From NCBI RefSeq assembly GCF_900099815.1, contig NZ_FNCW01000004.1, positions 1-64,000 of the forward strand: DNA of 64,000 bases, in the 5' to 3' direction. Made by a program: the position numbers and the translations under genes. The DNA comes from Psychroflexus sediminis. GTDB taxonomy: Bacteria > Bacteroidota > Bacteroidia > Flavobacteriales > Flavobacteriaceae. Positions 37,040-45,381 of this stretch are shown here, piece after piece. Position 1 is the first letter of the stretch, and each line of letters starts with the position of its first letter. Under the pieces are notes generated by a model. That model searched no databases, was not told the DNA's origin, and saw only the letters and a program-made list of their open reading frames with translations.

Positions 37040-37176
37040 TATATGTATTTTAATCATTTGTATTCGCTTTCAATTTTAGTATTGCTGAGTTTTTTAAACA
37101 AACGCAGATATTTCAATTCCAAAACACTAAAATTTAGAAGTCGCTAAAAATTAGTTCGAATTAGGCCCTAAACCCT

Positions 37177-37533
37177 TTACATGCCAATCCATTTTTTAGC
37201 AGATGCTCTTTCTTCTAAATCAAAGTGTTTCACTTCAGAATCTGTGAAAAAATCTGTGGCTTCGGCAGCCCATTCATGCCATTTTTTTCCGCCGACGATA
37301 GCCATATTGCCGTAATCTGAAATATGTGAAGAATCTATTTTCAGACCTTCCCAAAATCCTTCAAGATCGTAGCCTTTAAAATCATGCAGTTCTATATAAA
37401 ATTCTACTTTTTCATTAGTATTAAGAATATGCTGAATGAGTGGGTGAAATTTTTGTATGTCTTCTTTTGACACCTTTCCCCTAATTTCAACTGCAATTAA
37501 GTTCTCTTTTTTTGTGTCTAAAAATTCAATCAT
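37177..37533 (-). CDS. SpoIIAA-like/STAS domain protein
   Basis: 118 residues. The fold pattern LIAVEIRGKVSKEDIQKFHPLIQHIL and NMAIVGGKKWHEWAAEATDFF resembles the SpoIIAA-like (STAS-related) family, in which ...GKxWHEW... is the typical signature. Cytoplasmic. It lies 120 bp upstream of the metal operon on the same strand, so it might be part of the same control region, but no shared promoter is visible. Confidence 0.85.
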   Translation of the reverse strand: MIEFLDTKKENLIAVEIRGKVSKEDIQKFHPLIQHILNTNEKVEFYIELHDFKGYDLEGFWEGLKIDSSHISDYGNMAIVGGKKWHEWAAEATDFFTDSEVKHFDLEERASAKKWIGM

Positions 37534-37583
37534 AATTTTATTATTAAATTAAAATTCAGTCACTGAACAATTTTTTTAAACAT

Positions 37584-37611
37584 AAAAACTATGTGACTTT
37601 CTATAGTTTTT
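37584..37611. terminator. Terminator-like hairpin
   Basis: AAAAACTAT (37584-37592) with ATAGTTTTT (37603-37611), 9-bp perfect stem, 10-base loop, T-rich on both outer sides. Orientation is not decided by neighbours. Confidence 0.5.
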
Positions 37612-37834
37612 TACGTCTTTCTTTTTTAAGTAAAGCCCTATTCTGTAAAATCTTTTGTCTCCACTAGGTTTTATAATTTAGACCTGCTTTAACAATCCCT
37701 AATTTAGTTAACTTTAATGTGTCTCTAAAAGTTTTTAGATAGTTATAACAAGTCATTTATTTTGCCTTTCTGGCTTAATTATAATTTTTTGAATCGAAAC
37801 CCCCTCTTCTTTTAAAAGAAACACTAATCAGATT

Positions 37835-37987
37835 CTATTCAGTTTCCCTGACCTCAGATTTTCTCTTTACCGAAGCGTCTTTCTTAAAAAATAACCTGAT
37901 ATCTTCCAGGCTTAAGTATAAGCAGGGAACAATCACCAGTATAATGTAAGTCGCGAAGATGATCTCAAAACCCAAAGAAATAGCCAT
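37835..37987 (-). pseudogene. C-terminal remnant of an RND efflux permease
   Basis: A 50-codon frame from ATG to TAG. It begins [18 protein letters not shown], then [16 protein letters not shown] and a Lys/Arg tail. This matches the last transmembrane helix and tail of AcrB/MexB-type RND pumps, where PMAISLGF...FATxITLxLVPxLY is the usual text, so the ATG is an internal Met of the ancestor. An in-frame TAA lies 2 codons upstream (37991-37993), and the bases further up do not read as pump sequence. Likely a dead remnant next to the metal operon, though a small expressed protein is not excluded. Confidence 0.7.
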
Positions 37988-38159
37988 GAGTTATTAATGA
38001 ACGGAAAACAAAGGATAAAGCATTCTTAAACTTTAAATTGAAAATTGTGAGGCATTAAACTTTAGGAAGATTTAAACTGTTTACTGCTGGTTAGAAATAG
38101 TTAAACAACCTGGTTAAAGCATTGGAATAATTGAGTTATTCCTGAGAAATAAAAAAACG

Positions 38160-38846
38160 CTATTTACTTTCTATAATATAGGTCAGCTGAGGAGTAGTTG
38201 CCTTTGTAAATTCTATACCCAACTCTTTTTCCATTTTGGCTTTTAAATCTTCAAAAGAATTTCTTTTAAAACTGTAATTAATTCTTTCTGAAGTAGTATC
38301 TGCTAACACTTTTTTTGAAAATTCAGAATTCATCAGCTTTGCTATCATGGATAAGTCAGTATTCTTTATTTTAATAGAGTTATTGTTTTTAAAGATTCTT
38401 GAAGTTTCATTTTCTGAATTGCTTCTGTGCTCAAGAAACTTGGCCGTATCCTGAATTTGAAGTTTGAATGTGGGTTGTGCTTTTGATGTTAACTTTAAAT
38501 CCCACTTGTTTAGGATATCTTCAATAATTTGTTGCCGAACAGATTTTTCGTTGCTCTTTTGTTCTATTAATACCGTAAAATAATCACCCTTAAATTCTTT
38601 ACTTTTTACTTTAATGCTAGTTGAATCTGTTTTAATCAATACTGCAAACAATTCTTTAAGATTTATCCTTTCAGCATTAACCATTAAATTCTTTTTTTCA
38701 TATCTATTGGTGAAATCATTATGAAAACCAGAAGCTTTTTGAATATCAATTTCGTAGTCATCTGTGATTACATAAATTGAATCATCATTACAGGAAATCA
38801 GTAAAACTAAGAATGAAATAAGCAATAGAGTATTTTTTAATTTCAT
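38160..38846 (-). CDS. Uncharacterised lipoprotein, DUF3738-like
   Basis: 228 residues. Lipoprotein signal (LVLLISCNDD). The body holds two similar strand-helix units, RINLKELFAVLIKTDSTSIKV and KIKNTDLSMIAKLMNSEFSKKV. The last part (FEDLKAKMEKELGIEFTKA ... TYIIESK) resembles the DUF3738/secretin-TonB short-domain tail (LGLKLE.KAPVEVLVI). The match is by eye and weak. Alone on its strand, facing the oxidoreductase gene; no operon. Function unknown. Confidence 0.45.
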   Translation of the reverse strand: MKLKNTLLLISFLVLLISCNDDSIYVITDDYEIDIQKASGFHNDFTNRYEKKNLMVNAERINLKELFAVLIKTDSTSIKVKSKEFKGDYFTVLIEQKSNEKSVRQQIIEDILNKWDLKLTSKAQPTFKLQIQDTAKFLEHRSNSENETSRIFKNNNSIKIKNTDLSMIAKLMNSEFSKKVLADTTSERINYSFKRNSFEDLKAKMEKELGIEFTKATTPQLTYIIESK

Positions 38847-39028
38847 GATTTAATGTTTATTAAACTTTGAACTAGCTGGGTTAATTAACTTTTATAATAC
38901 AATTATAGTCTTATTTGATTATTTTCTCACAAAATTGAAACTAATTTCATAGATGAAATGCCATTAGCAAACTCTAAAGGAATTCCTATAAGCTTTCTTA
39001 AGGTCGGCATTACTAAAAAAAGAAATGT

Positions 39029-39036
39029 TACTTTTG
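39029..39036 (+). promoter_or_regulatory. -7 element of the Gfo/Idh/MocA gene
   Basis: TACTTTTG fits TAnnTTTG, 18 bases before the ATG at 39055; an earlier in-frame ATG at 39025 would precede the element and is not used. Confidence 0.45.
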
Positions 39037-39054
39037 TTTAAAATCATATTATTT

Positions 39055-40023
39055 ATGCTAAAAGTCGGTGTTTTGGGAGCAGGACATCTAGGTAAAATTC
39101 ACCTCAGATTGCTCAATGAATCCAAAAAATATTCACTTGTTGGATTTCACGATACAAATAAAGAACATGCCTTAGCCGTAGAAAAGGAATTTGGCTATCG
39201 GTATGTTGAAAATTACGCGGACCTGCTTAAGGAAGTGGATGTGATCGATATCGTCACCCCTACCACCAATCATTTCATCATGGCAGAACAGGCCATAAAA
39301 GCCAATGTTCATGTGTTTATAGAAAAACCCATTACTTCTACAGTCGAGGAAGCCGAAAACCTGATTCAGTTGGCCAAAGAACACCATGTGAAAGGTCAGG
39401 TCGGACATGTGGAGCGTTTTAATCCGGCCTTCAGAGCAGCCATTCCTAAAATCAATAACCCCATGTTTATCGAGTCTCACCGCTTGGCTGAATTTAATCC
39501 TCGAGGAACCGATGTCCCAGTCGTTTTGGACTTAATGATTCACGATATCGATGCGATTTTAAGCGTGGTCAAATCCAAAGTCAAACATATAAACGCCAGT
39601 GGCGTGTCCATCATTTCAGAAACTCCAGATATTGCCAATGCCAGAATTCAGTTTGAAAATGGATGTGTAGCTAACCTTACCGCCAGCAGAATTTCTTTGA
39701 AGAACATGCGCAAATCGCGGTTTTTCCAAAGAGATGCCTATGTCTCTGTGGATTTTCTTGAAAAAGTCACCGAAGTGGTCAAAATGAAGGACGCACCAAA
39801 AGAGCCTGATGATTTTGCGATGATTCTTCAAAATGCAGAAGGCGTCAAGAAACAAATCTATTTCGACAACCCGGACATACAGACCAACAATGCTATCCTG
39901 GATGAATTAGAAACCTTTGCCACAGCAATTGAAAAAGACACTACCCCTATAGTGACACTGGAACAAGGCACAGAAGCTTTACGAGTCGCTATACAAATCA
40001 TAAAAGCATTTGATAACCAATAA
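39055..40023 (+). CDS. Gfo/Idh/MocA-family oxidoreductase
   Basis: 322 residues from the ATG at 39055. The Rossmann motif GVLGAGHLGKIHL is at residues 4-16 and the family signature FIEKPIT follows near 96. NAD(P)-dependent sugar or polyol dehydrogenases belong here; the substrate is not known. An ATG 30 bases upstream is rejected because it lies before the -7 promoter element. The gene starts a plus-strand run that includes 3-hydroxyacyl-CoA dehydrogenase, DUF1015 and YggS. Confidence 0.9.
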   Translation: MLKVGVLGAGHLGKIHLRLLNESKKYSLVGFHDTNKEHALAVEKEFGYRYVENYADLLKEVDVIDIVTPTTNHFIMAEQAIKANVHVFIEKPITSTVEEAENLIQLAKEHHVKGQVGHVERFNPAFRAAIPKINNPMFIESHRLAEFNPRGTDVPVVLDLMIHDIDAILSVVKSKVKHINASGVSIISETPDIANARIQFENGCVANLTASRISLKNMRKSRFFQRDAYVSVDFLEKVTEVVKMKDAPKEPDDFAMILQNAEGVKKQIYFDNPDIQTNNAILDELETFATAIEKDTTPIVTLEQGTEALRVAIQIIKAFDNQ

Positions 40024-40041
40024 ATTTAAATTATACAGATC

Positions 40042-40932
40042 ATGAAACATATCTCAATTATAGGAGCAGGAACCATGGGTAATGGTATTGCGCATACCTT
40101 TGCTCAGTTCGATTATAAAGTCAGTTTAATCGATGTAACCAAAGACAGTTTAGACAAAGGAATTGCGACAATCACCAGAAATCTGGACCGCATGGTGAGC
40201 AAAGAAAAAATAAGCGAGGACGATAAAAAACGGACGCTGGCCAACATCACGACATTTACAAGTATTGCGGATGGTGCCAAAAACGCTGACCTTGTTGTAG
40301 AAGCTGCCACAGAAAATGAAAAAATTAAGCTGGATATCTTCAGGGAACTCGATAAAGTTTGTCCATCTGAGGCTATCCTGTCTTCCAACACAAGTTCTAT
40401 TCCGATTACTAAAATCGCTGCGGTAACCAACAGACCTAAACAAGTGATAGGGATGCACTTTATGAACCCGGTGCCCATCATGAAACTGGTGGAGATTATA
40501 AGAGGTTACAACACCAGTGATGAGGTTACCAAAACAGTCGTGGACTTGTCTAAAAACCTGGGTAAAGTCCCAACAGAAGTGAACGATTATCCCGGTTTTG
40601 TAGCAAATCGCATCCTGATGCCGATGATCAATGAGGCCGTTGAAACCTTATATAACAATGTAGCGGGTGTTCAGGAAATCGACACTGTGATGAAACTCGG
40701 AATGGCTCACCCTATGGGACCTCTTCAGCTGGCCGATTTTATTGGCTTAGACGTCTGTCTGTCTATTTTGGAAGTGATGTACGATGGTTTCAAAAATCCA
40801 AAATACGCCCCCTGTCCGTTGTTGGTCAATATGGTAAGAGCAGGCAAACTCGGCGTAAAATCCGGTGAAGGCTTCTACGATTACAGGGAAAACAAAAAGG
40901 CAGAAAAAGTGTCTTCACAATTTGACTCTTAA
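40042..40932 (+). CDS. 3-hydroxybutyryl-CoA dehydrogenase (3-hydroxyacyl-CoA dehydrogenase)
   Basis: 296 residues. The NAD-binding glycine motif IGAGTMGNGIAHTFAQ at 5-20 and the catalytic-domain signature GMHFMNPVPIMKLVEII are present, with DYPGFVANRILMPMINEA. It oxidises 3-hydroxybutyryl-CoA or reduces acetoacetyl-CoA, in fatty-acid or butanoate metabolism. 18 bp separate it from the oxidoreductase gene and 2 bp from DUF1015, a tight operon. Confidence 0.95.
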   Translation: MKHISIIGAGTMGNGIAHTFAQFDYKVSLIDVTKDSLDKGIATITRNLDRMVSKEKISEDDKKRTLANITTFTSIADGAKNADLVVEAATENEKIKLDIFRELDKVCPSEAILSSNTSSIPITKIAAVTNRPKQVIGMHFMNPVPIMKLVEIIRGYNTSDEVTKTVVDLSKNLGKVPTEVNDYPGFVANRILMPMINEAVETLYNNVAGVQEIDTVMKLGMAHPMGPLQLADFIGLDVCLSILEVMYDGFKNPKYAPCPLLVNMVRAGKLGVKSGEGFYDYRENKKAEKVSSQFDS

Positions 40933-40934
40933 CC

Positions 40935-42173
40935 ATGCCTGTTGTCAAACCTTTTAGAGCTACCAGACCTACTCGTGATAAAGTAGGTCTCATAGCTTCA
41001 AAACCTTACGATACCTATACCAAAGCTCAAATAGAAGCTCGTCTGGATAACAACCCGTTTTCGTTTTTGCATATTGTGAATCCGGGATACAAATACAATA
41101 AAGAAATCTCTGGCAAGGAGCGTTTCGGACTTGTCAAAAACAGGTTCGAAGAATTCAAAGAAGACGGCAGTTTTCAGCAGGATGAAAAACCCTGCTACTA
41201 TCTGCATAAAATCATCTACAGAAATGAAATACAGTTTGTGGGTTTTGTCGGCGCAGCCAGTACCGAAGATTACGAAAACAACAGCATCAGAAAACACGAA
41301 GACACACTCAAGGAAAAAGTGGATGTCTTTACAGAATATTTAAAAACGGTTCGGTTCAATGCCGATCCTGTTCTCCTAACCTTCCCCGACAATGCTGTTT
41401 TAGAAGGAATCTCTCAGGAACTGATGCAGGAACGACCGGAATATGAATTTACTACCACCTCCAGGGAAACCCATCACTTTTGGGTAATTGGTGATGAAGC
41501 GATTAAAGAGCAAATCGAGGCAGAATTCAAAGCCATGCAGCATATTTATATCGCCGATGGTCATCACAGAAGCTTGTCATCTATCGACTTGAAGAAAAAA
41601 CTGCAGGCTGAAAATGAGACGCATACAGGTTATGAAGCTTACAATTATTTCATGGGTTTCTTTATTCCTGAAAGTCATTTAAGGATTCACGAGTTCAACA
41701 GACTTGTTAAGGATTTAAACGGCCTGAGCAAAGATGAGTTTTTGATAAAACTGGATGAGCAATTCAAAATTGAAAACCTGAAGCAGAATTATTACAAGCC
41801 ATCGAAACCTCATCATTTTAGCATGTACCTGGATGGTGATTTCTACGAATTGAATTTGAGATTCAGAAATTATGATTTTCATGATGCCTTATCTAGGCTT
41901 GATGCGCAGATCCTGTACAACACCATCCTGAAGCCTATTTTGGGCATAGAGGACCTGAGAAATAATTCCAGACTGGAGTATAGTCAGGGCCAGAAAGACA
42001 TGGCTTACGTGAAAGGGATGATTGATAATGGAGAATTTGAAGTTGGTTTCGGGATGTATCCTGCTAAAATTGACGAGATGAAAACCATTGCAGATGAGGG
42101 CATGAAAATGCCGCCGAAAACGACCTTTATTGAACCGAGACTGCGGAGTGGAATTACGATTTATGAATTCTAA
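40935..42173 (+). CDS. DUF1015 family protein
   Basis: 412 residues of the single-domain DUF1015 family: opening KPFRATRPTRDKVGLIASKPYDT, the central IADGHHRS motif with adjacent His residues, and the C-terminal GYxxYNYFMGFF-like stretch. Function is unknown. Begins 2 bp after the dehydrogenase stop, so it is co-translated with it. It is near-constant neighbour of hbd and YggS in Bacteroidota as far as I recall. Confidence 0.92.
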   Translation: MPVVKPFRATRPTRDKVGLIASKPYDTYTKAQIEARLDNNPFSFLHIVNPGYKYNKEISGKERFGLVKNRFEEFKEDGSFQQDEKPCYYLHKIIYRNEIQFVGFVGAASTEDYENNSIRKHEDTLKEKVDVFTEYLKTVRFNADPVLLTFPDNAVLEGISQELMQERPEYEFTTTSRETHHFWVIGDEAIKEQIEAEFKAMQHIYIADGHHRSLSSIDLKKKLQAENETHTGYEAYNYFMGFFIPESHLRIHEFNRLVKDLNGLSKDEFLIKLDEQFKIENLKQNYYKPSKPHHFSMYLDGDFYELNLRFRNYDFHDALSRLDAQILYNTILKPILGIEDLRNNSRLEYSQGQKDMAYVKGMIDNGEFEVGFGMYPAKIDEMKTIADEGMKMPPKTTFIEPRLRSGITIYEF

Positions 42174-42237
42174 ATTTTTATCCAAAATGACAGATTTATA
42201 GTTAATTAAATTATTATCACATTTTAAAATTAAATTC

Positions 42238-42897
42238 ATGGAAGGCACTATAAAGGAACATATTAAATTTTTTAAAGAAGAACTTGGAGAACATGTTGAT
42301 CTGGTTGCCGTTTCCAAAACCAAGCCCAACGAAGATTTGATGGAGGCTTATGAAGCGGGGCAACGTATTTTTGGTGAAAACAAGGTTCAGGAGATGACCG
42401 GTAAATGGGAGTCTTTACCCAAAGACATCAAATGGCATATGGTGGGTCATGTACAAACCAACAAGGTAAAATACATGGCCCCTTATGTGGATCTGATACA
42501 TGCTGTACAAAAGATGAAGCTGCTCAAAGAAATAAACAAACGGGCCAAGGAAAACGACCGTGTGATTAACTGCCTGCTCCAGGTGAAGATCGCTGAAGAA
42601 GATTCGAAATTCGGGATGTCTCCGGACGAATTGAGAGCCTTTTTAAAAGACCCAAAACTTGCAGAACTAAAAAACGTCAAACTTAAAGGCCTGATGGGTA
42701 TGGCTACCTTTACGGATGATGAGGATCAAGTTCATAGAGAATTTCAAGTTTTAGAAGATCTCTATGAAGAGACTTCCAAAACCTATCCTGATTTCAGTAT
42801 TCTGTCCATGGGTATGAGCGGTGACTACAAAATCGCCATGCAACACGGGACAACTATGGTGAGAATTGGGAGTTCGATTTTTGGAGAAAGAGGTTAA
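42238..42897 (+). CDS. YggS/PLPBP-family PLP-binding protein
   Basis: 219 residues. The PLP lysine is in LVAVSKTKPN; GENKVQEM, WHMVGHVQTNKVKY and the C-terminal SMGMSGDYKIAMQHGTTMVRIGSSIFG match YggS. It binds PLP without known catalysis and helps PLP homeostasis. It follows DUF1015 after 64 bp. Confidence 0.95.
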   Translation: MEGTIKEHIKFFKEELGEHVDLVAVSKTKPNEDLMEAYEAGQRIFGENKVQEMTGKWESLPKDIKWHMVGHVQTNKVKYMAPYVDLIHAVQKMKLLKEINKRAKENDRVINCLLQVKIAEEDSKFGMSPDELRAFLKDPKLAELKNVKLKGLMGMATFTDDEDQVHREFQVLEDLYEETSKTYPDFSILSMGMSGDYKIAMQHGTTMVRIGSSIFGERG

Positions 42898-43247
42898 GGT
42901 TTCGATACATTTTTCCCCTCCTTCACAATCGATAAAAACACTCAAACTGACAAAAGCACACGGGCAGGTTACCAATAAGGTTTTTGTGTAATTTTTTAAA
43001 ATCAAATTATTCTGTTTAAGTTCGAGCGAAGACGAGAACCAATTACATCTCGACTTAACTTGTCTTAAGCGAAGCCGAAAGGCTCGATGCTAAAACATTC
43101 AAAAAATGTAACCTAGCATTGAATGCAATACCAAAATTTCTAAAACCCAACCTGACAAAGAGATAAAATATTCAACTAGGTAACAATTGATAAAAAAAAG
43201 CCAACCTGTCGGCTGGCTTTTTTTTAGCTAATTCAAATCTAAACCAA
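42898..43247. other. Gap with REP-like palindromes and a terminator
   Basis: No gene is supported. Near 43016-43090 a short palindromic motif set (TTAAGTTCGAG ... CTCGACTTAA, and AAGCCGAAAGGCTCGATGC) resembles the repeat elements spread through Bacteroidota genomes. A terminator lies at 43192-43225. Confidence 0.4.
43192..43225. terminator. Bidirectional terminator between yggS and hsp20 genes
   Basis: AAAAAAAAGCCA (43192-43203) and TGGCTTTTTTTT (43214-43225) form a 12-bp stem, with further pairing in the loop. It serves the convergent yggS and hsp20 genes. Confidence 0.82.
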
Positions 43248-43676
43248 TTACTTGATCGAGATTTCTCTTGCCGGCTTTGGCTTAGCCTCTTCTCGTTTTG
43301 GAATATCCACATAAAGAACTCCATTTTTGTACTGAGCAGAAATCTTATCGCCGTCTACCGTATTTGGCAAGGTGAAGGATCTTCTAAACGACTGGTAACT
43401 AAACTCTCTTCGGGTATAGCGTTCCCCTTCTTCCTTTTCATGTTCTTCCTTTTTCTCTGAAGAAATAGTAAGTTCGTTGTTGTTCAGTTCGATTTTAAAA
43501 TCTTTTTTATCAAATCCTGGAACAGCTACTTCTACGCCGAATTTATCTTCGTTTTCTTTGATGTTGACAGAAGGTAAAGTCGTGTTGGTTTCAGAGTAAT
43601 CTCTGTTGAACATGTCGTTGTTAAAAAGTCTGTCGAACAGACTTACATCCTGATTTACATAACGTGTTGGTAACAT
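43248..43676 (-). CDS. Hsp20/alpha-crystallin small heat shock protein
   Basis: 142 residues, with the alpha-crystallin domain from NIKENEDKFGVEVAVPGFDKKDFKI to YKNGVLYVDIPKRE and its GVL motif. An ATP-independent holdase that forms oligomers around unfolding proteins. It is a single gene, bounded by a terminator. Confidence 0.93.
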   Translation of the reverse strand: MLPTRYVNQDVSLFDRLFNNDMFNRDYSETNTTLPSVNIKENEDKFGVEVAVPGFDKKDFKIELNNNELTISSEKKEEHEKEEGERYTRREFSYQSFRRSFTLPNTVDGDKISAQYKNGVLYVDIPKREEAKPKPAREISIK

Positions 43677-44015
43677 AATTTATAAGTTTTAAAAGGTTAA
43701 TATCTAAATTACATTTACACTATTTTCAAAATGAATACCAAATTGATTTTAAAGTTAAAAATGGATATTTCGGGTGTATTTTTAATCTTAAAATCAGATT
43801 AGTAGGAGATTTTAGATAAAATATGCGTCAAAATGTCGGTTTTAAAAAGAGTATGCATGTCATTTTGTCTCATACACTTAGGTCAAGCAGTGATAAATTC
43901 AGAATAAAAAAGAAAAGCTAAGCTCCAATGAAAGCCTAAACTTTTGGTTAGAAGGCTTTGAAACAGAATTATATCTTTATTTTTGTTCCCGATATTAAAA
44001 AATTAAAAGGATAGA
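43677..44015. other. Gap between hsp20 and exonuclease genes
   Basis: AT-rich non-coding region of about 340 bp. Only the exonuclease promoter near 43957-43985 is recognised. Confidence 0.5.
43957..43985 (+). promoter_or_regulatory. Promoter of the exonuclease/K+ transport operon
   Basis: TTTG at 43957-43960, 17 bp spacer, TATTTTTG at 43978-43985: a full match to both Bacteroidota promoter boxes. The start codon is 30 bases downstream. Confidence 0.65.
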
Positions 44016-45380
44016 TTGTACGCCATACTAGACATAGAATCCACGGGAGGGAAATATAACGAAGAGGGAATCACAGAAATTGCTATTTACAAATTCGACG
44101 GACATGAAATCGTGGACCAATTTATCTCGTTGGTGAATCCTGAACGAAAAATACAGTCGTTTGTGGTTGGATTAACAGGCATCAACAACGAAATGCTTCA
44201 TCATGCGCCCAAGTTTTACGAAGTAGCCAAACGAATTATTGAAATTACCGAAGGCTGCATCATTGTTGCGCATAATGCCAAGTTTGACTACAGGATGCTG
44301 AGGCTGGAATTTGAAAGACTAGGCTACACTTATGAGCGTAAAACCTTGTGTACCGTCAAATTATCTAAAAAACTCTTGCCCGGCTTTGAATCGTACAGCC
44401 TCGGAAAACTCGTCAAAAGACTGGGAATCCCCATAACGGACAGACATCGGGCTAGCGGCGATGCTCTGGCCACCGTAAAACTGTTTAAGCTATTGCTGGA
44501 AAAGGATGTGGATAAGGAAATTATAAGTTCCAACCTGAAGCTAAATGCCATAAGCAGCGTCGACCAGAAGCTGATACGGCTGGTAGACGAATTGCCTAAT
44601 GCGGTCGGAGTCTATTATTTTTCGGATAGCGATGGTGACATTATCTATGTTGGGAAAAGCAAGGATATCAAAAAGCGGGCTAACCAGCATTTCACGAGTG
44701 ATGCACCCAAATCCAGAGAAATACAGGAGCATGTGACTTCCATAGATTTTGAAAGAACAGGCAATGAACTTTTGGCTTTACTCAAGGAAAATCAGTCCAT
44801 CAAAAAATTAAAGCCTAAATTTAATTCGGCACTTAAAAAAAGCCTGTTCACTCATGGTCTGTATGCATTTGAAGATGAAAAGGGCTTTATCAATCTTTCG
44901 GTGTCAAAACTAAAATCAAAAGAAAACTACATCACGAGTTTCACCAATTACCAGCAGGGTAAAGCTTTTATGGAACGGGCTTTAGAAACCTATGAGCTTT
45001 GCCAAAAGCTGACGGGACTTCATAAAACCGAAGGCGCCTGTTTTAATTATACCATCAAACAATGTCAGGGGGCATGTGTCCATGAGGAATCATCAGAAAG
45101 CTACAATGAGAGAGTCAGACAGCTTATTGACTTTTATGATTACCAAAATAAAAACATGATTATACAGGACAGAGGAAGACATGCCGGTGAGAAAAGTGTA
45201 GTTTTGATCGAAAACGGAGAACTTGCAGGCGCAGGATATACCGAATTAAATTTTCAAATCGAAAATATGTCTATCCTCAAAAATATTATTAACCCAATGC
45301 AAAACGACAGAGATTCTCAACATATCATACAGAGTTATTTAAGAAAAAGCAATCACCACTTAAAGATCCTTAAGTTCTAA
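44016..45380 (+). CDS. DnaQ-like exonuclease fused to a GIY-YIG nuclease domain
   Basis: 454 residues. The N-terminal DEDDh 3'-5' exonuclease has Asp6 and Glu8 (LDIESTGG), Asp91 (HNAKFDY) and His144/Asp149 (HRASGD). A UvrC-like GIY-YIG domain follows at about 194-270 (GVYYFSDSDGDIIYVGKS). The C-terminal 180 residues carry Cys positions CNxxxxxCQGAC-type (KQCQGACVHE). A Cho/UvrC-type repair or DNA-processing nuclease is likely. The start is TTG at 44016, since an in-frame TAA is 3 codons upstream. TrkH starts 1 bp after its stop. Confidence 0.9.
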   Translation: MYAILDIESTGGKYNEEGITEIAIYKFDGHEIVDQFISLVNPERKIQSFVVGLTGINNEMLHHAPKFYEVAKRIIEITEGCIIVAHNAKFDYRMLRLEFERLGYTYERKTLCTVKLSKKLLPGFESYSLGKLVKRLGIPITDRHRASGDALATVKLFKLLLEKDVDKEIISSNLKLNAISSVDQKLIRLVDELPNAVGVYYFSDSDGDIIYVGKSKDIKKRANQHFTSDAPKSREIQEHVTSIDFERTGNELLALLKENQSIKKLKPKFNSALKKSLFTHGLYAFEDEKGFINLSVSKLKSKENYITSFTNYQQGKAFMERALETYELCQKLTGLHKTEGACFNYTIKQCQGACVHEESSESYNERVRQLIDFYDYQNKNMIIQDRGRHAGEKSVVLIENGELAGAGYTELNFQIENMSILKNIINPMQNDRDSQHIIQSYLRKSNHHLKILKF

Positions 45381-45381
45381 A

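Larger units (their letters stand above)
37534..38159. other. Gap of about 626 bp holding an RND remnant and a hairpin
   Basis: Apart from the 50-codon RND pump tail at 37835-37987 and a terminator-like hairpin at 37584-37611, no gene could be supported. The stretch is AT-rich and appears degraded. Confidence 0.6.

Noticed and set aside
39025-39054. Upstream ATG for the Gfo/Idh/MocA gene
   Set aside because: It lies before the -7 element at 39029-39036 and places the Rossmann motif too far from the N-terminus.
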